The notes under the pieces were generated by a model. That model had not been told where the DNA came from, searched no databases, and saw only the letters and a program-made list of their open reading frames with translations. Source: Candidatus Dormiibacter sp. (lineage in GTDB: Bacteria > Chloroflexota > Dormibacteria > UBA8260). Taken from it: a stretch of DNA of 47,120 nucleotides. Position numbers and translations under genes: made by a program. Of this stretch, positions 42,196 to 47,120 are shown in pieces (within the stretch, counting starts at the first letter, position 1; every line of letters starts with the position of its first letter). The stretch lies in contig JANWHI010000016.1 in the NCBI GenBank assembly GCA_025450495.1, positions 1 to 47,120 of the forward strand, read 5' to 3'.

Positions 42196-42551
42196 CGTGT
42201 CGAGTTCCTCAAACCTCTTCCTGAACGCCGCCCGGTCGGCAACCGTCCATCGTGTCGGCGCTGTCCCCGATGCTGGCCACGGCCCGGCCTCGCTGTGGTC
42301 GGTTGATCCGGTGCCCCCCCTCCCGTCATCACAACAGCGCCGGCAGCGCGTCGGAACGCGGCTCGCGGAGCACTGATCGGCCATCCCGCCGCTGCTCGAA
42401 CTCTGAACGGATCATACCATCCAAACCCCTCGTCGCAACTGCTTCGCCACCGCACCGTCAGGGCTGGCGGTCGATGCGCTTGTGAGCCAGTTGCCACGCT
42501 CTACCATTAGCCAGCCCAGCCGCCCGAACCGTCTGCACGGAGCGTTTGCCC
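42196..42551. other. 356-bp intergenic region before the EF-G gene
   Basis: It contains the minus-strand promoter at 42411-42438 and a possible N-terminal extension of the surface-protein frame up to 42384. On the plus strand TACCAT (about 45 nt before the EF-G ATG) is the only -10-like element seen. I find no convincing extra gene or structured RNA. Confidence 0.4.
42411..42438 (-). promoter_or_regulatory. Sigma-70-like promoter for the secreted low-complexity protein
   Basis: On the minus strand TTGCGA (42438-42433), a 16-bp spacer and TATGAT (42416-42411) make the best -35/-10 pair in the window. Transcription would start near 42403, about 19 nt upstream of ATG 42384 or about 208 nt upstream of GTG 42195. 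The first spacing is the reason the longer start cannot be excluded. Confidence 0.5.
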
Positions 42552-44633
42552 ATGCCGACTCCATCTCCCGACCGGATCCGGACAATCGCCGTGGTCGGTC
42601 ACAGCCACGAGGGCAAGACAACCCTCTGCGAGGCACTGCTGCATACCGCCGGCGCGACGCCACGGATGGGCTCGACCGACCAGGGAACCTCGCTGCTCGA
42701 TTACGAGCCCGAAGAGCAGCGCCGCTCGATGAGCATCGCCTCCGCGGTCGCCCATCTCGACTGGGATGGTCACCGGGTCAACCTGATCGATGTGCCCGGG
42801 TTCCAGGACTTCGCCGGCGAGATGGCGGCGGCGATGACCGCGGCGGACGCGGTCGTCCTGGCGGTCGGGGCGGGCGGCAGCGTGCCGGTCGGCGCCGAGC
42901 TGGCCTGGGAGATGGTGGCGGACCGTCGCCTCCCCGCGCTGATCGTGGTCAACAAGATGGACAAGGAGAACGCGGCTTACGAGGCAACGGTTGATGCGCT
43001 CCGCGAAGCCTTCGATCGCAAGCCGATCGCCGTCGCCGTCCCGATCGGCAGCGCCGGCGACTTCACCGGCTATGTCGACCTCGTCAACGACAGCGCGCAC
43101 GAGTTCCTGGCCGGCGGGCGGGCAGGCGACGCGGCTCTGCCCGCGGCGATGCGCGAAGAGGTGGAACGCGCGCATGCCGCGCTCGTCGATGCCGCGGCCG
43201 AGACCGACGACGCGCTCATCGAGAAGTACCTCGGTGGCACCGAGCTCAGTGATGACGAGGTGCGCGGCGCGCTGCACACCGCCGCGTTGCGCGGCACGCT
43301 GGTGCCGATCGTGTGCGCGGCTGCCGCCGACCAACGGGGGGCAGCGCTGGTTCTCGACTCGATGGTGCGCTATCTGCCCGGTCCATCAGAGCAGGTGCAT
43401 CGCGGCCACAACTCCAAGGGCGAGGAGGTGGAGATCGCCTGCGACCCAACGGGGCCGCTGGTCGCGCATGTGTTCAAGACAACGGTCGACAGCTTCGGCA
43501 AGGCGTCCTACTTCAAGGTGCTGCGCGGCACCATGCGAGCGGACACCCACCCCTACGACGTCCAGCAGGATGTCGAGGAACGGTTTGCTCAACTGGCACG
43601 TCCGATGGGCAAGACGCTCGTCAACGCCACCGAGGTCGGCGCCGGTGACATCGGCGTGGTCACCAAGCTGCCGCACGCACGCACCGGTGACGCGCTGGGT
43701 GTTCGCGGCCAGGTGGTGACGCTGCCGCCGATGAACATCCCCGCCGCCTCGTACAGCGCCGCCATCACGGCCAAGACCAAAGGGGACGAGGACAAGATCA
43801 TGGCGTCGCTGTCGCGGCTGGCCGAGGAGGACCCTGCGTTCTCGACCGACCGCGACCCGGTGACCGGCGAGGTGATGGTCCACGGGCTTGGCGACGTGCA
43901 CCTCGACGTCGCGCTGGAGCGCATCAAGCGCAAGTACGGCGTCGACGCGGTCCTGGCGGCGCCACGAATTCCCTACCGCGAGACCATCAGCGGCAGCGCG
44001 CGCGTTGCCCACAAGTACAAGAAGCAGAGCGGCGGGGCGGGTCTGTACGGCGACTGCACCATCGAGATCGAACCGCTGGCCCGGGGCGGCGGCTTCGTGT
44101 GGGAGGACAAGATCTTCGGGGGGTCGATCCCGCAGCAGTTCCGGCCGTCGGTCGAGAAAGGCGTGCGCCAGACCATGGAGCAGGGCGCGGTCAGCGGCAA
44201 CCCGATCGTCGACGTCAAGGTCCGGCTCGTCGACGGCTCCACGCATGCGGTGGACGGCAAGGACATCGCGTTCCAGATCGCCGGCGCCATGGCCATGCGC
44301 GAAGCGGTGCAGAAGGCCAATCCTGTCCTGCTGGAGCCGATCATGGATGTGCACGTGATCGTCGCGGAGCGCTTCATGGGCGACGTGATGGGGTTGTTGA
44401 ACGGCAAGCGAGGCCGGGTCGCCGGCATGAACCCGCTTGGCGATGGGCGTGCCGAGGTGACCGCCCAGGTGCCTCAGGTCGAGATGCACAGCTTCCCGAC
44501 CGAGCTGCGCGCGCTCACCCAGGGACGCGGCCGCTACACGATGGCGCCGGCGCGTTACGAGGAGGTGCCCGTCCACGTTGCCCAGACGATCATCGCGGCG
44601 CATTCCAAGGAGCACGCCACCGCGTCGGCCTAG
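42552..44633 (+). CDS. Elongation factor G paralogue (EF-G2/FusA-like translational GTPase)
   Basis: 693 aa from ATG 42552. G1 is VVGHSHEGKTTL, G3 LIDVPGFQDFAGE and G4 VNKMD. Domains II to V follow, with a domain III/IV region (KKQSGGAGLYGDCTIEIEP) and a domain V ending GRGRYTMAPARYEEVP. The G3 motif has Phe where canonical EF-G has the catalytic His of D-x-PGHVDF. This substitution class (Tyr or Phe) marks the EF-G2-type paralogues of actinobacteria and Thermus rather than the housekeeping factor. The role may be in translocation, ribosome recycling or stress; it is not settled. It is not linked to rpsL, rpsG or tuf here, which supports paralogue status. Confidence 0.88.
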   Translation: MPTPSPDRIRTIAVVGHSHEGKTTLCEALLHTAGATPRMGSTDQGTSLLDYEPEEQRRSMSIASAVAHLDWDGHRVNLIDVPGFQDFAGEMAAAMTAADAVVLAVGAGGSVPVGAELAWEMVADRRLPALIVVNKMDKENAAYEATVDALREAFDRKPIAVAVPIGSAGDFTGYVDLVNDSAHEFLAGGRAGDAALPAAMREEVERAHAALVDAAAETDDALIEKYLGGTELSDDEVRGALHTAALRGTLVPIVCAAAADQRGAALVLDSMVRYLPGPSEQVHRGHNSKGEEVEIACDPTGPLVAHVFKTTVDSFGKASYFKVLRGTMRADTHPYDVQQDVEERFAQLARPMGKTLVNATEVGAGDIGVVTKLPHARTGDALGVRGQVVTLPPMNIPAASYSAAITAKTKGDEDKIMASLSRLAEEDPAFSTDRDPVTGEVMVHGLGDVHLDVALERIKRKYGVDAVLAAPRIPYRETISGSARVAHKYKKQSGGAGLYGDCTIEIEPLARGGGFVWEDKIFGGSIPQQFRPSVEKGVRQTMEQGAVSGNPIVDVKVRLVDGSTHAVDGKDIAFQIAGAMAMREAVQKANPVLLEPIMDVHVIVAERFMGDVMGLLNGKRGRVAGMNPLGDGRAEVTAQVPQVEMHSFPTELRALTQGRGRYTMAPARYEEVPVHVAQTIIAAHSKEHATASA

Positions 44634-44721
44634 CCTTTCTGCGAAAGCCCCTCTGCACTGACGCGAATGACCGGTTAGGGGCGTCCGCAGACGTGTTCGC
44701 GGGCCCCCTCGCTGAATTCGG

Positions 44722-44750
44722 CTGCAATTCGACCGGGTGTCGGCTAGAAT
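44722..44750 (+). promoter_or_regulatory. Promoter candidate for the DUF5679 gene
   Basis: CTGCAA (44722-44727), a 17-bp spacer and TAGAAT (44745-44750). The -10 is good, the -35 poor. Transcription would begin near 44757, giving a leader of about 60 nt that includes the Shine-Dalgarno at 44806-44813. Confidence 0.45.
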
Positions 44751-44817
44751 GCGGCCGACCTGAGCCGGAGGGCCTCGCCCGCCGTACTCGCATTCGACAC
44801 CGATTAGGAGAGGACGC

Positions 44818-44967
44818 ATGGCCGTCTCCGGCTACTGCCTCAAGTGCAAGTCGCCCCGTGACATCAAGGACGCTCAGGCGATCACCATGAAGAATGGCAA
44901 GCCCGCCACCACCGGCACCTGCCCGGTCTGCGGCACCAAGATCTTCAAGATCGGCAAGGCCACCTAG
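44818..44967 (+). CDS. 49-residue zinc-ribbon protein, DUF5679-like
   Basis: ATG 44818 to TAG 44967, with the strong Shine-Dalgarno AGGAGAGG just upstream. The sequence has two CxxC knuckles, GYCLKCKSPRDIKD and GTCPVCGTKIFKIGKA, separated by a short MKNGKPATT strand. Both knuckles would bind one Zn2+. The pattern fits DUF5679, a mini-family found in Chloroflexota and actinobacteria, sometimes as C-terminal repeats of DNA topoisomerase I, so nucleic-acid binding is plausible. It has its own promoter and terminator candidates. It is too short for many gene-length cut-offs, but RBS, composition and motif make it convincing. Confidence 0.88.
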   Translation: MAVSGYCLKCKSPRDIKDAQAITMKNGKPATTGTCPVCGTKIFKIGKAT

Positions 44968-44982
44968 CCTTCAGCTGCGCCA

Positions 44983-45018
44983 GGGGCCGCCGCCGTCCAG
45001 CGCGGGCGCGGCGGCCTC
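44983..45018. terminator. Strong hairpin between DUF5679 and convergent trkA genes
   Basis: A stem of about 11 bp (44983-44993 with 45008-45018, nine of them GC pairs built from GGCCGCCGC/GCGGCGGCC) closes a 14-nt loop. It sits 15 bp after the plus-strand stop and 13 bp beyond the minus-strand stop. No T-tract, but it is the most stable such hairpin in the window. Confidence 0.55.
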
Positions 45019-45031
45019 GCTGTGTCCGGGG

Positions 45032-45721
45032 TCAGCTGGTAAGCGCTTCCCTGACCCCCTCGATGTCGAGCTTCCGCGAGTAGACGATCAGCTCGTCGCT
45101 GGCCTGGATCACCTCATCGGGCGAGGGCAGAACGGGCTCCCCGGCGCGGACGATGCACACCACCAGGTCACCCGCCGGCAGCCCCACCTCGCTCAGCTTG
45201 CGGCCGACCAACCGTGCCACCTCGGGCATGGCCACGTCGACCAGGTTGGCCCCGGACGACTTGACCGCCACCCCGCGGACCGCGTCCGACCCGGCGATCT
45301 CGGATTCGATGAGCCCCATGAGCAGCTCGGTGGCGCTCACCGGGACGTCGATGCCCAGCGCGGTGAAGGCGTGGACGTTGACCGGGTTGTTGACCCGGGC
45401 GATGGTTCTGGGCACACCGAACTTCCCCTTGGCGAGCTGGCAGGCGACGAGGTTGTCCTCATCGTCGCCGGTGCAGGCGATCACCACCCCGGCCCGTTCG
45501 ATGCCGGTGGTGGCGAGGAAGGCCATCTCGTCCCCGTCGCCGACCATGACGCTCACGCTGCCCATCTGGTGCTCGATCCACTCGGCCCGGGCCGCGTCCT
45601 TCTCGACGAGGGTGACCTCGTAGTCGCGCTCGATGAGATGCCGGGCCAGGTAGAAGCCGACCTTGCCACCGCCGATGATCACCAGGTACGGCCGCTCCAG
45701 GGCGTTGAGGCCGTTGCTCAT
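45032..45721 (-). CDS. TrkA-type potassium uptake regulatory protein (TrkA-N plus TrkA-C)
   Basis: 229 aa from ATG 45721, overlapping the stop of the upstream TrkA-N gene. The RCK/TrkA-N Rossmann domain begins VIIGGGKVGFYLARHLIE (G-x-G-x-x-G), with the acidic VEKD at the end of strand 2 favouring NAD(H) or an adenosine nucleotide. ACTGDDEDNLVACQLAK and ARVNNP follow. The C-terminal about 80 residues are a TrkA-C (RCK_C) domain (LVGRKLSEVGLPAGDLVVCI), a site that binds c-di-AMP or other ligands in some relatives. Such cytoplasmic subunits gate Trk/Ktr K+ transporters; no channel gene is in the window. Confidence 0.92.
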   Translation of the reverse strand: MSNGLNALERPYLVIIGGGKVGFYLARHLIERDYEVTLVEKDAARAEWIEHQMGSVSVMVGDGDEMAFLATTGIERAGVVIACTGDDEDNLVACQLAKGKFGVPRTIARVNNPVNVHAFTALGIDVPVSATELLMGLIESEIAGSDAVRGVAVKSSGANLVDVAMPEVARLVGRKLSEVGLPAGDLVVCIVRAGEPVLPSPDEVIQASDELIVYSRKLDIEGVREALTS

Positions 45722-46170
45722 CGCTGCGCCTCGACCACGGCAGGCGGCGGCTCGACGTGCGCCTTGTTGCTGCCGGTGGTGAAATAGGTGCTGATCATCG
45801 AGCTGACGATGGTCGTCGAGCAGATCGTCTCCATACCGAACTCGCGATACGTCTCCTCGCGGATCGGGTCGTAGATCCTGGTGATCACCCGCGGCACCTC
45901 GAAGACAACCTTGGCCACCTGGGCCGCCATGATGTTGCGGTTGTCGCCGTTGGTGACCGCGCAGAAGCAGTCGGCATCCTCGATGCCGGCGCGGCGCAGC
46001 ACGGATTCATCGATCCCGGTGCCGACCACCATGTTCCCGTTGTAACCGTCACCGAGGCGGTTGAACGCCGACACCCGCTCGTCGATGATGGTGACCTCGT
46101 GCCCGGCGGCGTCGAGGTCGAGCGCGAGCATCGACCCAACACGTCCACATCCGACGATGACGACCTTCAC
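45718..46170 (-). CDS. TrkA-N domain protein (K+ uptake regulatory subunit, short form)
   Basis: 150 aa from GTG 46170, with GGGAGG 5 nt upstream. It has only the nucleotide-binding half: VVIVGCGRVGSMLALDLDAA, then TIIDERVSAF, VVGTGIDESVLRRAGIEDAD, and AQVAKVVFEVPRVITRIYDP. It lacks TrkA-C. The tail ends in PPPAVVEAQR. Two adjacent trkA-like genes of this type, one short and one full, are a common arrangement in actinobacterial and chloroflexal genomes (ceoB/ceoC-like), where they act as a hetero-oligomeric ring. ATGA overlap with the second gene indicates coupled translation. Confidence 0.9.
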   Translation of the reverse strand: MKVVIVGCGRVGSMLALDLDAAGHEVTIIDERVSAFNRLGDGYNGNMVVGTGIDESVLRRAGIEDADCFCAVTNGDNRNIMAAQVAKVVFEVPRVITRIYDPIREETYREFGMETICSTTIVSSMISTYFTTGSNKAHVEPPPAVVEAQR

Positions 46171-46203
46171 CGCGCCTCCCTTGAACTGCCGGCCTGCGCG
46201 GGC

Positions 46204-46253
46204 ATTCTACGTGGCCCGCCGCGGCGCGGCCGGGGCCTCGATGCGGGTAGCAT
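46204..46253. promoter_or_regulatory. Divergent promoter region for trkA genes and universal stress gene
   Basis: On the minus strand TAGAAT (46209-46204) would start transcription near 46197, giving a leader of about 27 nt before the trkA GTG. On the plus strand TAGCAT (46248-46253) lies 9 nt before the universal stress ATG. The two -10 elements are 38 bp apart, so both genes may respond to the same regulator. Confidence 0.4.
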
Positions 46254-46262
46254 CCTGCGGCC

Positions 46263-46700
46263 ATGGTCGGCTTCACACCACAACGCATCCTCGTCCCGGT
46301 CAACGGTGCGCAGACGGATGTCGAGGCGGTGCGGCTGACCTGCCGGCTGGCACGCCGGGGCAAGGCCAGGGTGATGGTGGTGACCGTCCTCGAGATCCGC
46401 CGCGGCCTGGCGCTCGGCACCGTCCAGGACGTCGAGATGGACCGTGCCGAGAAGCTCATCGAGATGACCGAGCGGATTGCGCACGAGCTCGAGACCGTGG
46501 TCGAGACGGAGCTCCTCCAGGCGCGGGACGCCGGCCCCGCGATCGTCGAGGAGATCGCCCATTGGAAGGCGGACCTCGTGGTGGTCGGGATGCCTTTCCG
46601 GCAGCGCTTCGGCGAGTTCCACATGGGCAAGACGGCGCCGTACCTCCTCCGCCACGCCCCCTGCCGCGCCCTGCTGTTCAGGGAGCCGCCGCCCCAGTAG
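46263..46700 (+). CDS. Universal stress protein (UspA-like)
   Basis: 145 aa. A single Usp domain starts RILVPVNGAQTDVEAVRLTC and ends GKTAPYLLRHAPCRALLFRE. The ATP-binding signature of UspFG-type proteins (G-x2-G-x9-G-S/T) is only partly kept: VVGMPFRQRFGEFHMGKT has the last Gly and Thr-like positions but not the first spacing, so nucleotide binding is uncertain. These small cytoplasmic proteins form dimers and are linked to starvation, redox and, in several lineages, ion-transport control. Being divergent from the trkA pair suggests a tie to K+ homeostasis. Confidence 0.87.
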   Translation: MVGFTPQRILVPVNGAQTDVEAVRLTCRLARRGKARVMVVTVLEIRRGLALGTVQDVEMDRAEKLIEMTERIAHELETVVETELLQARDAGPAIVEEIAHWKADLVVVGMPFRQRFGEFHMGKTAPYLLRHAPCRALLFREPPPQ

Positions 46701-46711
46701 GGCGGACGTGC

Positions 46712-46872
46712 CGGGTACAAGCCGGGGGAGGGGCACATCTCGCTCCGCGCTCAGATTCGCCGCCGTTGGCGTCGCTGCGAACTCCCCACTGGGGAGTCCT
46801 CCGCTCCTTCGGCGGCTGCATTATTCGCGCTGCGGAGATGTGCCCCTCCCCCTCTCGTTGGCAACGTACCCG
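46712..46872. repeat. Large near-perfect palindromic element
   Basis: Perfect 18-bp arms GGGGGAGGGGCACATCTC (46724-46741) and its complement (46835-46852) enclose 93 bp. At the centre ACTCCCCA-C-TGGGGAGT (46781-46797) is another perfect inverted repeat, and GCCGCC/GGCGGC segments (about 46760 and 46811) pair between them. All share a centre near 46788. CGGGTAC (46712-46718) and GTACCCG (46866-46872) extend it outward, with unequal spacers of 5 and 13 nt. It starts 12 bp after the universal stress stop. It may be a strong terminator, a MITE-like palindrome or a cruciform-forming repeat. Confidence 0.72.
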
Positions 46873-47120
46873 AGTCAGACGCGCCGTCGGCTCCGCCTTA
46901 ACGCAGTTCCGTGGCTCATCACGGGCCGTCGCTGCGCCACGGTCCTGGTTACGGCACTGGACCGGGCCGCGATCTACCCCAAGCGGACGGTTGCCACGTG
47001 AGGCGCGGGGGGGGGGACGGCGGCGCCACCCCCAATTTAAGACGCCGAAGGCGCGCGCCGGCGGCTGAGACAGAGCGCAGCGGAGAGGTGGGCCCGCCCC
47101 CCCCGGCGGGATGTGGTCCG
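46873..47120. other. Non-coding end of window with a second, degenerate palindrome
   Basis: No credible gene is seen. G10 at 47007-47016 and C8 at 47097-47104, together with GCCACC and GGTGGGC inside them, suggest an imperfect inverted repeat centred near 47056. Its right arm GCGCAGCGGAGA (47075-47086) matches 11 of 12 bases of the right arm of the first palindrome (46827-46838), so the two may belong to one repeat family. Confidence 0.45.

Noticed and set aside
43386..44819. 477-aa minus-strand frame opposite the EF-G gene
   Set aside because: Antisense to a fully conserved GTPase; His/Arg-rich composition typical of shadow frames.
46701..47120. tRNA or rRNA gene in the terminal non-coding stretch
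   Set aside because: No T-loop consensus, acceptor stem or rRNA-like sequence was recognised; inverted repeats explain the structure.

Overview
The window is a gene-dense, high-GC (about 70%) bacterial chromosome segment with about 42 genes. No tRNA, rRNA, CRISPR array, integrase, transposase or phage gene was seen. Several features fit a Gram-positive-like (Terrabacteria) soil bacterium such as Candidatus Dormibacterota, a deep Chloroflexota or an unusual actinobacterium: many GTG starts, 4-base ATGA/GTGA gene overlaps, -10-like hexamers directly upstream of start codons (leaderless mRNAs), simple Sec lipoproteins, an S53 peptidase, a DUF5679 mini-protein and a second-type EF-G. That placement is inference only; no marker gene here fixes the phylum.

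Layout. 1-2969: tail of ssb, a DUF1003-like membrane protein and a YyaL/DUF255 thioredoxin-fold protein. 2983-11152 (minus strand): a tightly coupled histidine-degradation operon hutH-hutU-hutG-hutI, continuing into a class V aminotransferase (SufS-like) and an RDD-CPBP fusion membrane protease. 11243-14231 (plus): a membrane-anchored repeat-rich protein and three overlapping TadE/TadG-like pseudopilin genes. 14203-20293 (minus): EAL-domain protein, DUF4234 protein, lipoate-ligase-like protein, S53 (sedolisin/kumamolisin) peptidase and an acyl-CoA synthetase.

20371-26031: a compact type IV secretion-like cassette made of an M23 endopeptidase, a VirB3/VirB4-type fusion ATPase and a VirB6/TrbL-like channel protein. 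Opposite it lies a divergent small membrane protein that could be a VirB2-like subunit. The 391-bp divergent intergenic region contains four different GTCC/GGAC inverted repeats spaced at about two helical turns, a strong operator-array candidate. No relaxase or coupling protein is present.

26039-31287 (minus): DNA polymerase IV, a small XRE-like regulator, then an overlapping operon NUDIX - Arg/Gly-rich disordered protein - HAD hydrolase - zinc alcohol dehydrogenase. Upstream of these is a transglycosylase whose structured leader may be a riboswitch. 31551-39584: two lipoproteins, an LCAD/IVD-type acyl-CoA dehydrogenase, an AIM24 protein, and the operon gcvPA-gcvPB-pyrE-hypothetical. 39664-46700: a small charged protein, DedA, a methyltransferase, a secreted low-complexity surface protein, an EF-G paralogue, a 49-residue DUF5679 zinc-ribbon protein, two TrkA-type K+ regulatory proteins and a universal stress protein. 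The last 420 bp are non-coding and hold one large near-perfect palindrome and a second degenerate one.

Functionally, the hut genes take histidine to glutamate plus formamide, the split P-protein starts glycine cleavage, and the CoA ligase and acyl-CoA dehydrogenase activate and oxidise acids. The most unusual parts are the minimal secretion cassette with its phased operators, the structured leader of the transglycosylase, the RDD-CPBP fusion and the terminal palindromes.
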